From NCBI GenBank assembly GCA_031396205.1, contig JANNKH010000086.1:1-64000 (forward strand): a stretch of 64,000 nucleotides of DNA, in the 5' to 3' direction. This stretch comes from CAISIP01 sp031396205 (GTDB taxonomy: Bacteria > Pseudomonadota > Gammaproteobacteria > Burkholderiales > Burkholderiaceae_C). Positions 8,657 through 16,718 of the stretch are shown piece after piece (position 1 is the stretch's first letter; each line of letters opens with the position of its first letter). Position numbers and translations under genes: made by a program. The notes below the pieces were generated by a model. The model did not search any database, had not been told where the DNA came from, and saw nothing but the letters and a program-made list of their open reading frames with translations.

Positions 8657-8839
8657 ATGACAGGCATGGTCATCGCCATGACCTGCCTGGTGCTGGCATC
8701 AGGCTGCGTTGCAACGACGACGCCGACGCAGGAATCTGCCTCTAAGCCAGCTTGTCCGATCCCGTCGACGCAGGGCAACGGCGGCAGCCCGATCCGTTGT
8801 CCCGATAGTCCGTCAACATGCCGTTGCCTGGAGATGTAG
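8657..8839 (+). CDS. Possible mini-lipoprotein, 60 residues
   Basis: From the ATG at 8657 the frame gives MTGMVIAMTCLVLASGC, a hydrophobic stretch ending in a good lipobox (LASGC, Cys17), followed by a short Thr/Ser/Pro-rich and Cys-rich tail (VATTTPTQESAS, then three more CP/CR pairs). It looks like a small lipoprotein of the kind found between larger genes. The signal lacks a positively charged N-region from this start, an ATG at 8585 would give a longer N-terminus, and no clear Shine-Dalgarno sequence is visible. It lies in a gene-poor stretch (8398-9022) where I see nothing else. Confidence 0.35.
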   Translation: MTGMVIAMTCLVLASGCVATTTPTQESASKPACPIPSTQGNGGSPIRCPDSPSTCRCLEM

Positions 8840-9022
8840 CTTCCGGCACCGTGCCCCGATTACCGTACCGCCACGTCAATCGCAGCACAGCGCGAGCAGG
8901 CTTTGGCCAGTTGCCTGCCAGCGCATGGCCAGTTTCGCCGCGGGACACTAATGCAAATACGCTACCGCGTGCATGTCAGGCGATGGCACGAAAGTCCGTA
9001 TCAGTTCGCCTCCCGAGCCCCA

Positions 9023-9060
9023 AAGAAAAAGCCTGCTGATCCATCGACCAGCAGGCTCTT
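9023..9060 (-). terminator. Rho-independent terminator of the DEAD-box helicase gene
   Basis: On the minus strand AGCCTGCTG and CAGCAGGCT form a 9-bp stem separated by a 12-base loop, followed directly by TTTTTCTTT. It lies 22 bp after the helicase stop codon. Confidence 0.85.
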
Positions 9061-9081
9061 GCGCCACGATGAAGTTATTTG

Positions 9082-10833
9082 TCAGCCGCGTGCCGGCCTG
9101 GCGGGACGGGCCGGCCGGCGGGCGCCGTCACGCGGACCGAAACCCGTTGCGGCGCGGTCACCACTGTTGCCTGTCGGACCGAAGGCCGCGCGCTGCGGCG
9201 CCGGTTTGCCGAATGCCGGCCTGCGCGGCGCGTGATCATTGCGTGGCGCGACGTCATGGTGCGGTGCGGTGCCGCCACCGCCATCACGACCACGCGCCGG
9301 ACCGCCGAACTTGCGATCGCGCGATGGTGCGTTGAAGCCGCCACGGCTGTCACGGCCACCAAAATTGGAGCGCGGACGCGACGAATCGGGCATGCGTTGC
9401 TGCGGCTCCAGGCCTGGAATTACTTCGGCCTTGAACTGTTGGCGGGTATAGGCCTCGATATCGAAAATCTTGCGCCGATCACGGAATTCGGCCAACGTCA
9501 CTGCGAGACCATCGCGGCCAGCGCGGCCGGTACGTCCTATGCGGTGGGTGTAGTCCTCGGCCTTCATCGGCAGGCCAAAATTGAATACATGCGTGACCGT
9601 AGGCACGTCGAGGCCACGCGCGGCGACGTCGGTGGCCACCAGAATCTGCACCTGGCCTTCACGCAGCGCCATCAGGCGCCGGTTGCGGATGCCCTGATTA
9701 AGAGCGCCATGCAGCGCCACCGCGCTAAATCCGGCTTGTTGCAGATCATTGGCCAAGCCATCGCATTCGATCTGGGTACTGGCGAACACGATCGCCTGGT
9801 TGATAGTCGTGTCACGCAGCCAGTGGTCGAGCAATTTGCGCTTGTGGTGGGCGTTGTCCGCCCAAAAAAGCACCTGCTTGATGTTCTGGTGTTTTTCCTG
9901 CGGTGAATCGATCTGCACCCGCTGCGGCTCGCGCATCACCCGGGTCGCGAGTTGCTGGATACGCGGGGCCAATGTGGCGCTGAACATCATGGTCTGCTTG
10001 CGCTCGATCGTGAGCTGGTTGAGTTCCGCCAGGTCATCGGCAAAGCCGAGGTCCAGCATGCGATCGGCTTCGTCGACGACGAGGAACTGCACCTGGTCCA
10101 GCTTGATCTGCATCGAGCGCTGCAGGTCGAGCAGGCGCCCGGGTGTCGCAACGACAAGGTCGGCATTCTGCAGACGGGCAATCTGCAGCTGGTAGGGCAT
10201 GCCGCCCACGACGTTGGCGATGCGCAGACCGCGGCAATGACGCACCAGATCGATCGCATCTTGCGCGACCTGCTGGGCAAGTTCGCGTGTCGGGCACAGT
10301 ACCAGCGCACCAGGGGTCGCCGCCTTGAAGTTGCGGCTGCTGGTCGGGTCCTTGCGCTTCGCGCGCTTGGGAGGGGCTTCGCCGCGGGCTGCGGCATCCG
10401 CGCAGGCCTTGTCGAAATCGGCGTGCTCCTTGGCCTGCGCCTTGGCGCGCTGATCGAGCAGGGTATGCAACACCGGCAACAGGAATGCAGCGGTCTTGCC
10501 GCTGCCGGTCTGGCTGGACACCATCAGGTCGGTGAACCGGGCATCCTTGGCCTCGCCGGTAAGATCCTGCATGGCCATCGGAATGCATTTTTCCTGCACG
10601 ACGGTCGGCTGGGTAAAGCCCAGGTCACGAACGGCCTGCAGCAGTTCAGGCGCAAGACCCATCTTCTGGAAACCGTTGGGGACCTGCGCCGCAGCGTCGG
10701 CGCCATCGTCGGCCAATACTTCAAGCGGCTCCGAAAACTCGGGCTTGGCCGTTGCGGCCGTCAGCACCGCGGTGTCGTTGGTCTGGTCTTGATCGGGCGA
10801 AAGCGCGCCGACCACATCAAATGCGTCGTTCAT
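9082..10833 (-). CDS. DEAD-box ATP-dependent RNA helicase, RhlE-like
   Basis: This 583-residue protein unwinds RNA duplexes, probably in ribosome assembly or mRNA decay. Visible motifs are the Q-motif region with GFTQPTVVQ, Walker A SSQTGSGKT at residues 106-114, VDEADRMLDLGF (DEAD box), SATL, and the motif VI region HRIGRTGRAGRDG. It has an acidic N-terminal extension of about 50 residues, a lysine-rich insertion after motif I, and an Arg/Gly-rich C-terminal tail (last 80 residues) as in RhlE-type enzymes. The ATG at 10833 fits, although the frame is open further upstream. A promoter about 205 bp upstream implies a long leader. Confidence 0.9.
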   Translation of the reverse strand: MNDAFDVVGALSPDQDQTNDTAVLTAATAKPEFSEPLEVLADDGADAAAQVPNGFQKMGLAPELLQAVRDLGFTQPTVVQEKCIPMAMQDLTGEAKDARFTDLMVSSQTGSGKTAAFLLPVLHTLLDQRAKAQAKEHADFDKACADAAARGEAPPKRAKRKDPTSSRNFKAATPGALVLCPTRELAQQVAQDAIDLVRHCRGLRIANVVGGMPYQLQIARLQNADLVVATPGRLLDLQRSMQIKLDQVQFLVVDEADRMLDLGFADDLAELNQLTIERKQTMMFSATLAPRIQQLATRVMREPQRVQIDSPQEKHQNIKQVLFWADNAHHKRKLLDHWLRDTTINQAIVFASTQIECDGLANDLQQAGFSAVALHGALNQGIRNRRLMALREGQVQILVATDVAARGLDVPTVTHVFNFGLPMKAEDYTHRIGRTGRAGRDGLAVTLAEFRDRRKIFDIEAYTRQQFKAEVIPGLEPQQRMPDSSRPRSNFGGRDSRGGFNAPSRDRKFGGPARGRDGGGGTAPHHDVAPRNDHAPRRPAFGKPAPQRAAFGPTGNSGDRAATGFGPRDGARRPARPARPARG

Positions 10834-11030
10834 ATAAGGGATCTCACACGAGCACGCCACACGCAGTGCGGCGTTTTCGTCAATGGTCAAAAAAACATCA
10901 ACCATCAAACGAAACTCAATGCCAACGCAGTTGGCCGCAACCAGGTGGTTGCACTCTAGAGGGGCTCTTGTCAACCGGGAGCCCGGTGTGTGAGGGGAGA
11001 TGCACAAAATGGCTACCGGTTGGCAGCGCA
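10834..11030 (-). promoter_or_regulatory. Long structured 5' leader of the RNA helicase mRNA
   Basis: No gene is seen here. If transcription starts near 11031 the helicase mRNA has a leader of about 200 nt. It contains a perfect 6-bp hairpin arm pair GGGCTC/GAGCCC (arms at 10962-10967 and 10979-10984) and, just after it, the near-perfect hairpin GCAACCA-CC-TGGTTGC. Long structured leaders are known for cold-inducible RNA helicase genes; the regulatory role here is inference. Confidence 0.4.
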
Positions 11031-11037
11031 GCCGTCG

Positions 11038-11066
11038 ATTATGGCACGGGTTCGGGTTTCTACCAA
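11038..11066 (-). promoter_or_regulatory. Sigma-70 promoter for the RNA helicase gene
   Basis: On the minus strand TTGGTA (11061-11066) and CATAAT (11038-11043) are separated by exactly 17 bp, which puts the transcription start near 11031. Confidence 0.55.
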
Positions 11067-11073
11067 TCCGATC

Positions 11074-11141
11074 GTCCGCCGGGCCGCCCCAAGAACGATT
11101 GCACCCCCTCGGGGGGCCAGGCGCAGCCTGGGTTGGGGGCG
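11074..11141. repeat. GC-rich intergenic element of Comamonadaceae type
   Basis: The segment contains CCGCCGGGCCGCCCCAAG, a 12-base palindrome CCCCCTCGGGGG at about 11104-11115, and a tail CAGGCGCAGCCTGGGTTGGGGG. I recall very similar elements after many genes in Comamonadaceae genomes. It directly abuts the orn stop codon and probably acts as a transcription terminator or mRNA-stabilising hairpin. Only this copy is present in the window, so repetitiveness itself is from memory. Confidence 0.5.
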
Positions 11142-11714
11142 CTAATCGGCCATCCGCAAAAAGGTTTCGCGGTAGTACACCAGTTCATCGATCGACTCGT
11201 GCACATCGGCCAGCGCCGTATGGCTCTGCAGCTTTTTGAATCCGCCATGCACCTGCGGACGCCAACGCTTGGCCAGTTCCTTGAGGGTGCTCACGTCAAT
11301 ATTGCGGTAATGAAAGTACGCCTCCAACCGCGGCATGTATTTGACCAGGAAGCGTCGATCCTGGCTGATGGTGTTGCCACACAATGGAGACGCGTTCTTG
11401 GGAACGTACTTGCCCAGAAAATCCAGTATCTGCTGCTCCGCTTGCGCTTCGGTCAGCACCGACGTTCGTACCTTGTCGATCAAGCCACTGCGGCCGTGGG
11501 TACCCTTGTTCCAGGCATCCATCTGGTCGAGCAGAGCGTCGCTTTGATGGATGACCAGCACCGCACCTTCGATACGTGGCTCAAGATGGGGGCCGGTGAC
11601 GATCACGGCGATCTCGAGCAGGCGCTCTTTGTCGGGCTCAAGCCCCGACATTTCACAATCGATCCAGACCAGGTTCTGGTCGGACTTTTCCAGCGCGGCA
11701 GCGTTTTCATTCAT
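11142..11714 (-). CDS. orn: Oligoribonuclease
   Basis: A 190-residue DEDDh-family 3'-to-5' exoribonuclease that degrades 2-5 nt RNAs, including pGpG from c-di-GMP turnover. Exo I is seen as VWIDCEMSGL near residue 17, Exo II around CGNTISQDRRF, and Exo III as HTALADVHESI near the end. The start at 11714 is a second in-frame candidate after a longer open frame and matches the family length. It is transcribed divergently from the M48 peptidase gene with 62 bp between starts. Confidence 0.95.
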   Translation of the reverse strand: MNENAAALEKSDQNLVWIDCEMSGLEPDKERLLEIAVIVTGPHLEPRIEGAVLVIHQSDALLDQMDAWNKGTHGRSGLIDKVRTSVLTEAQAEQQILDFLGKYVPKNASPLCGNTISQDRRFLVKYMPRLEAYFHYRNIDVSTLKELAKRWRPQVHGGFKKLQSHTALADVHESIDELVYYRETFLRMAD

Positions 11715-11776
11715 GCGCGCGATTGTCGCCCAGGCGAGGCGCGGGCTTTGAAATGCACCTAAACTCCGCGCCATGA

Positions 11777-13072
11777 ATGTCTTTGTACCCATCTGCCGTG
11801 GTTGACTCTTGGACGCCCGAAGTGGCCATGACCGTCGCATTCGTCGCCGCGCTCGTTGCCGGCCTGATCCTGAAATTCTGGCTGGCATCGCGGCAGATCC
11901 GGCATGTCGCCCGCTTCCGTGCGTCTGTTCCCGATCGATTCAGCGCGCAAGTCACGCTGGCCGCGCACCACAAGGCGGCCGACTACACGATCGCCAAGAC
12001 CAGATTCGGCTTGCTCGAATTGGCCTGGGCTGCCGCCGTGCTATTGGGCTGGACTCTCATGGGTGGGCTGGACACGCTCAATGCAGCGGTGATGCGCCAG
12101 ATGTCCCCCGGCATGGGCCAGCAATTGACCTTGCTGGCTGCGTTTGTCCTGATAGGCGCGCTGATCGAACTTCCGTTTGGCTTGTACCAGACGTTCGGTA
12201 TCGAGGCTCGATTCGGCTTCAACAAGATGACCAAGCGTTTATGGTGGGTAGACCTGCTCAAGTCCGCCTTGCTTGGTGCCGCGATTGGGCTGCCCATAGC
12301 CGCGCTCATGCTCTGGCTGATGGGCGCGGCCGGCGCATTGTGGTGGTTGTGGGCTTGGTGCGTCTGGATGGGATTCAACCTGCTGCTGATGATGGTTTAT
12401 CCAACGTTCATCGCCCCGCTGTTCAACAAGTTCAAACCGCTGGAAGACGAGACGCTGAAGACGCGCGTGACCGCGCTGATGCGCAAGTGCGGCTTCGCCG
12501 CCAAGGGTCTTTTGGTCATGGACGGAAGCCAACGCAGCGCCCACGCAAACGCCTACTTCACTGGCTTCGGTGCGTCCAAGCGCGTCGTCTTCTACGACAC
12601 CTTGCTGGCCAAGCTGGCGCCCGCCGAGGTTGACGCTGTGCTGGCCCATGAACTGGGTCACTTCAAGCACCACCATATCGTCAAGCGGATCGCTGCGCTG
12701 TTTTCGCTGAGCCTTGCGGGCTTCGCGTTACTGGGTTGGCTGTCGGGCCAGGCCTGGTTTTACATGGCGTTGGGCGTTCGCCCCGATGTGCTCAATGGCT
12801 CAGCCAACAATGCGCTGGCATTGCTGCTGTTCCTGTTGGTGATTCCGGTGTTCAGCCAGTTCGTGTCCCCGGTTTTCGCCCAGGTGTCCCGTAAGCACGA
12901 ATTTGAGGCTGACGCCTATGCGGTCGCGCAAACGAGTGGCGCTGATCTGTCACGGGCCCTGCTCAAGTTGTACGAGGACAACGCGTCCACGCTGACACCT
13001 GATCCGTTCTACGTCAAGTTCTATTACTCCCATCCACCTGCCAGCGAACGCCTCGCGCGCATGACGGCTTAA
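11777..13072 (+). CDS. M48 family (Ste24-like) membrane metallopeptidase
   Basis: This 431-residue integral membrane protease has several hydrophobic segments, a Ste24-type N-terminal half, and the zinc motif HELGH near residues 290-294. A downstream zinc-ligand region, RKHEFEADAYAV, contains the third-ligand glutamate. The segment RSAHANAYFTGFG is typical of bacterial CAAX-protease-like M48 members. Such enzymes take part in membrane protein quality control. The start is either the ATG at 11777 or the ATG at 11828, which would remove 17 residues. phhB follows 16 bp downstream, so the two may be cotranscribed. Confidence 0.9.
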   Translation: MSLYPSAVVDSWTPEVAMTVAFVAALVAGLILKFWLASRQIRHVARFRASVPDRFSAQVTLAAHHKAADYTIAKTRFGLLELAWAAAVLLGWTLMGGLDTLNAAVMRQMSPGMGQQLTLLAAFVLIGALIELPFGLYQTFGIEARFGFNKMTKRLWWVDLLKSALLGAAIGLPIAALMLWLMGAAGALWWLWAWCVWMGFNLLLMMVYPTFIAPLFNKFKPLEDETLKTRVTALMRKCGFAAKGLLVMDGSQRSAHANAYFTGFGASKRVVFYDTLLAKLAPAEVDAVLAHELGHFKHHHIVKRIAALFSLSLAGFALLGWLSGQAWFYMALGVRPDVLNGSANNALALLLFLLVIPVFSQFVSPVFAQVSRKHEFEADAYAVAQTSGADLSRALLKLYEDNASTLTPDPFYVKFYYSHPPASERLARMTA

Positions 13073-13088
13073 AGGGGATCAATGCACC

Positions 13089-13424
13089 ATGAAGAGCATG
13101 ATGAAAAAAACGGACTGGTCCACAAGCCAGAGGCGCGCTCTGACTGCGACTGAGGTCGTCAGCCAACTATCCAAGCTGGACGGCTGGGGGCTCAGCGGCA
13201 AAGGACCAGACGTGGCGATCGAGAAGACATTTCATTTTGCAAACTACTATCAGACCATCGCTTTCGTGAACGCTCTGGCTTTTGCCTCGCATGTTGCAGA
13301 CCACCACCCGGAGTTGACCGTGGGGTACAACCGCTGCGCCGTGCGCTTTAACACCCACGATGTCGGTGGCATATCCAGCACTGACTTCGAGTGCGCCGCA
13401 GCCGCGGACAGGCTGCTGTCGTGA
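13089..13424 (+). CDS. phhB: Pterin-4a-carbinolamine dehydratase
   Basis: A 111-residue protein of the PCD/DCoH family that dehydrates 4a-hydroxytetrahydrobiopterin to recycle the cofactor of aromatic amino acid hydroxylases. The family motif is visible as HVADHHPELTVGYNRC, with the catalytic histidines, followed by VRFNTHDVGGIS. Length is typical. No phenylalanine hydroxylase gene is in the window. The frame ends just before rsgA, suggesting translational coupling with it. Confidence 0.93.
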   Translation: MKSMMKKTDWSTSQRRALTATEVVSQLSKLDGWGLSGKGPDVAIEKTFHFANYYQTIAFVNALAFASHVADHHPELTVGYNRCAVRFNTHDVGGISSTDFECAAAADRLLS

Positions 13425-13443
13425 ATGCCTGCAAGGTGCTCGC

Positions 13444-14364
13444 TTGACGACAGGTGCTGCGCTCAACAGCGGGTTAATCGTCGCCAACCATGGACGACAC
13501 TTCCTGGTTGAGTCCACGTCCGGGCAGCGGGTCATTTGCCATTCGCGCGGCAAGAAGAGCCAGGGTGTCGTCGGTGACAAGGTCTTGTGGCTGGCGTCGC
13601 GCGATGAAGGAACCATCGAGAAAATCGAGCCGCGGCGAAATTTGTTCCACCGCCAGGACGAGGTTCGCACCAAGTCGTTTGCCGCCAATCTGGACCAGGT
13701 CCTGATATTGATCGCGGCCGAACCGGTGTTCTCTGCACATCAACTGTCACGCGCCCTCATTGCAGCCGAGGCTGAAGGCATCTCGCCACTGATTGCACTC
13801 AACAAGGAAGACATGGCCGAGCCATTTGCACGTGCCTGGCAACGGCTTGCCCCATACCGGTCCATGGGCTACCGGGTTGTTCGCGCGACCCTCAAGCGCG
13901 GGGCTGGCGAAGAACCGGTGGAACTCACTGCCCAGATGCAGGGCAAGACCACCCTGGTACTGGGTCCCTCGGGCGCCGGCAAAAGCACGTTGATCAATCG
14001 GCTGGTGCCCGACGCTGCGGTTGTGACCGGAGAAGTGTCGCAGTCGCTGCGAGCCGGAAAACACACGACTACCAGCACGACCTGGTACTGGACGGACGCG
14101 GCCAAGTCGACCGCTCTGATCGACTCGCCGGGATTCCAGGAATTCGGCCTGCGCCACATCGATCCCATGCGGCTGGCGCGGTATATGCCGGATCTGTCAA
14201 GGCACGCAGACCATTGCCGGTTCTACAACTGCACCCATCTGCACGAGCCTGGATGTGCTGTGATAGCTGCCACCAAAGAACCAGGAGTAGAAGGGGCTAT
14301 CAGCGCCGACCGGTATCGGATTTATTCCGAGTTGTTCGCAGAATTGTCGCAACCGCGCTATTGA
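13444..14364 (+). CDS. rsgA: Ribosome small-subunit GTPase RsgA
   Basis: A 306-residue circularly permuted GTPase that checks late 30S assembly. It has an N-terminal OB-fold (residues 1-70), then permuted G motifs: NKED near 120, GPSGAGKS near 173-180, and DSPG near 225. A zinc-binding C-terminal domain carries CRFYNCTHLHEPGC near 257-270. I chose the TTG at 13444 because AAGGTG lies about six bases upstream and the N-terminus then fits the family; an ATG in another frame nearby gives no product. It sits 19 bp after phhB. Confidence 0.92.
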   Translation: MTTGAALNSGLIVANHGRHFLVESTSGQRVICHSRGKKSQGVVGDKVLWLASRDEGTIEKIEPRRNLFHRQDEVRTKSFAANLDQVLILIAAEPVFSAHQLSRALIAAEAEGISPLIALNKEDMAEPFARAWQRLAPYRSMGYRVVRATLKRGAGEEPVELTAQMQGKTTLVLGPSGAGKSTLINRLVPDAAVVTGEVSQSLRAGKHTTTSTTWYWTDAAKSTALIDSPGFQEFGLRHIDPMRLARYMPDLSRHADHCRFYNCTHLHEPGCAVIAATKEPGVEGAISADRYRIYSELFAELSQPRY

Positions 14365-14388
14365 CGATCGACCGCCCGCGCAACTGCG

Positions 14389-15366
14389 TCAACCCAGAAG
14401 GCGCGCCAGACTCAGCAGCGCCAGCAATACCATCCACATGACCACTGTGCGCCAGACCAGTCCGACCACCACCCGCAGGTGAGCGACTTCGGCTTCGCTG
14501 CCGACAGCGCTTTGAAATGGCAGCGCTGAATCGCCAACTGCTGACGGCATCGGTCCACCCGGGCCGGGCGTCACATCGGTACCCAGGCGGATATTGATAG
14601 CGCCAGCCGTCGACGCCAGAATCACTCCGTCGTTGCTAACGCTCCCTTGTCGCTCGTAATTGCGCCAACTGTCAATCGCATCCTCGAAGCTGCCGACCAC
14701 CGCAAAGCCCATGGCCGTCACACGGGCGGGCAACCAGTCAAGCCAACGCCACATCGCTTGAGCCACATCCTGTAAGGCTGCACTGATAGGACGCACACGC
14801 GCGGCCTTCTCGCGCGCCCAATGCCGTGGCACGAATTCACCGATGCGGTACACAACGGCACCCAATGGTCCGAGACCCAGCGCGGCAAGCACCGAGAACC
14901 AGGCCAGAACGCCAAATACATGGCGATGCGCGGCGAGCACGGAGTGCTCCACCACCTGGCGCACTACGTCGCTCCTGGCCAGGCCGCTGGCATCCATCCG
15001 CCGCCACTGCGCCAACAACTGGCGTGCGCGCGGTTCATCGCCAGCCTCCAAAGCATCGCGAATCTCGGTGAAATGGTGGCTGAACTGGCGAAAACCAAGC
15101 GAGAAATACAGCACGACGACGTTCCACAGAATCGCAAATGGCCAACCCGCCAGGCCGGCCAGAACCCAGTAGACCAGGGACACCGCCGCGGATGGCAGCA
15201 GGACCGCTACACCCCAGGCCAGCCAGGCATAGTGGTCCTTGCCGGCGTCGAAGGTGCGGCCACACCAGCTGACCCACGCGCGCAGACAGACTTGAACCAC
15301 ATTGCCGCGGCCCACTGGCCGCGCTTGCTCCAGCAATAGGGCAATCAAGATGGCAACGAAGCTCAT
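14389..15366 (-). CDS. CobD/CbiB-family membrane protein
   Basis: This 325-residue protein starts MSFVAILIALLLEQ and has about four membrane segments with a soluble loop, as in CobD/CbiB-type proteins. Conserved-looking parts are HHFTEIRDALEAGD near residue 95 and SFEDAIDSWRNY near 235, resembling the adenosylcobinamide-phosphate synthase fold. No other cobalamin gene is in the window, and this shorter variant is common next to a Nudix gene in Burkholderiales, so a role in cobalamin synthesis is uncertain. An AmpE-like membrane function is an alternative. It lies 62 bp after the Nudix gene. Confidence 0.75.
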   Translation of the reverse strand: MSFVAILIALLLEQARPVGRGNVVQVCLRAWVSWCGRTFDAGKDHYAWLAWGVAVLLPSAAVSLVYWVLAGLAGWPFAILWNVVVLYFSLGFRQFSHHFTEIRDALEAGDEPRARQLLAQWRRMDASGLARSDVVRQVVEHSVLAAHRHVFGVLAWFSVLAALGLGPLGAVVYRIGEFVPRHWAREKAARVRPISAALQDVAQAMWRWLDWLPARVTAMGFAVVGSFEDAIDSWRNYERQGSVSNDGVILASTAGAINIRLGTDVTPGPGGPMPSAVGDSALPFQSAVGSEAEVAHLRVVVGLVWRTVVMWMVLLALLSLARLLG

Positions 15367-15428
15367 GCAGGAATGATAGTTGCTGTGGCAAACGATAGCC
15401 GAACTGCCAGGCCAGCCACAGCCTTTCG

Positions 15429-16133
15429 TTATCCGGCGGACAGAAAGCGGTAGAAATTGCGCAGCATTCCGGCGGTGGCTCCCCAAATAAACCGCTCGGT
15501 GACACCGTCATGGTAGGGCATGGACAACCACTCGCGATGCACGCCATCCCAGTCAACAGCGTGTCGCCTGTGGTTGGCTGGGTTCATCAGAAAGGCCAGC
15601 GGCACTTCGAATATTTCGTCCACTTCGTGCACATTGCGGGAGAACGCAAACCCATGACGCAGCAGCGCCACCACCGGCGTGATGACGAATGCGCTGCCCG
15701 TGTTGTACACGGGTAGCGTGCCCAGTACTTGCACAAACTCTGATTGCAGCCCGATTTCTTCATGTGCCTCACGCAGGGCCGTCACTGTCAGGTCACGGTC
15801 CTGCGGGTCGTGCTTGCCCCCCGGAAAAGCGATCTGACCAGAGTGCGTCGTCAGATGGATCGTGCGTTGCGTCAACAGCACCATCGGTTCTGCGCGCAAC
15901 ACGATGGCCACGAGTACCGATGCCGGGGTGGGCGGGCGGTCGGAGAATCGTGGTTCGGCCAGCATCTCTGGCTCCCACGGAGCGGGACACTCGAACCGCG
16001 CTCGCAGTGCCGCCAGATTCAGACTGGCAGGCGGGACTGCCGGCAAATGGGCGTCGACGCCAATTACCGGGACCGTTCGCGGATCGAATCCAGGCAGGCT
16101 GGACTGGGCGTTGGAGGGACGAACGGGTGACAC
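15429..16133 (-). CDS. Nudix hydrolase, CoA-pyrophosphatase type
   Basis: A 234-residue Nudix enzyme expected to hydrolyse CoA or its derivatives to 4'-phosphopantetheine and adenosine 3',5'-bisphosphate. The upstream block LLTQRTIHLTTHSGQIAFPGG matches the NuCoA signature, and the Nudix box follows as ALREAHEEIGL with the spacing seen in NudL. The start is uncertain: I use the GTG at 16133 because everything upstream is the rplS terminator, but no good Shine-Dalgarno sequence precedes it. It is downstream of rplS and upstream of the CobD/CbiB-like gene on the same strand. Confidence 0.85.
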   Translation of the reverse strand: MSPVRPSNAQSSLPGFDPRTVPVIGVDAHLPAVPPASLNLAALRARFECPAPWEPEMLAEPRFSDRPPTPASVLVAIVLRAEPMVLLTQRTIHLTTHSGQIAFPGGKHDPQDRDLTVTALREAHEEIGLQSEFVQVLGTLPVYNTGSAFVITPVVALLRHGFAFSRNVHEVDEIFEVPLAFLMNPANHRRHAVDWDGVHREWLSMPYHDGVTERFIWGATAGMLRNFYRFLSAG

Positions 16134-16147
16134 TGGATGGGGCGGCA

Positions 16148-16187
16148 ACAAAAAAGCCGCCTCGCGCACATGCCGGAGGCGGCTTCG
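16148..16187 (-). terminator. Rho-independent terminator after rplS
   Basis: On the minus strand AAGCCGCCTC and GAGGCGGCTT form a 10-bp stem around a 12-base loop, followed by TTTT. It lies 17 bp after the rplS stop and ends the rpsP-rimM-trmD-rplS operon before the Nudix gene. Confidence 0.88.
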
Positions 16188-16203
16188 TCCGGGCTTATCG
16201 GGC

Positions 16204-16581
16204 TCAGGCGCTGACAGCGACTTTCTTCGGAGCCAACTTTTCCTTGATGCGCGCTGACCGACCGCTGCGGTCACGCAGGTAATACAGCTTGGCCCTGCGG
16301 ACATCACCGCGACGCTTCACTTCGATGCCGGCGATCAAGGGGCTGTAGGTCTGAAAAGTGCGCTCGACGCCTTCACCGCTGGAAATCTTGCGCACGATAA
16401 AGCCACTGTTCAGACCGCGATTGCGCTTGGCAATCACCACGCCCTCATAGGCCTGCAGACGCTTGCGAGTGCCCTCTACGACCTTGACACTGACAATGAC
16501 GGTGTCGCCAGGGGCGAAATCGGGAATGGTCTTCCCGAGGCGAGCAATTTCTTCTTGCTCCAGGGTTTGGATAAGGTTCAT
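16204..16581 (-). CDS. rplS: 50S ribosomal protein L19
   Basis: A 125-residue protein, the normal length plus a short lysine-rich tail. It begins MNLIQTLEQEEI and contains FAPGDTVIVSVKV, RLQAYEGVVIAKRNRG and VRKISSGEGVERTFQ, all typical of L19. GAGGAAACC precedes the ATG. It is the last gene of the conserved rpsP-rimM-trmD-rplS operon, 137 bp after trmD, and is followed by a strong terminator. Confidence 0.98.
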   Translation of the reverse strand: MNLIQTLEQEEIARLGKTIPDFAPGDTVIVSVKVVEGTRKRLQAYEGVVIAKRNRGLNSGFIVRKISSGEGVERTFQTYSPLIAGIEVKRRGDVRRAKLYYLRDRSGRSARIKEKLAPKKVAVSA

Positions 16582-16718
16582 GGTTTCCTCTAGTGATCAT
16601 GTATGCGCCAACGTCGACATGACGCCAAGGCCTGTACGCGCAAAGGCGAAAGGCGGCCAGACAGAGGATCGGGTAACCGCGGATTATAGCCAGAACGCCA
16701 ACTGGCCTGGAACCAGCG

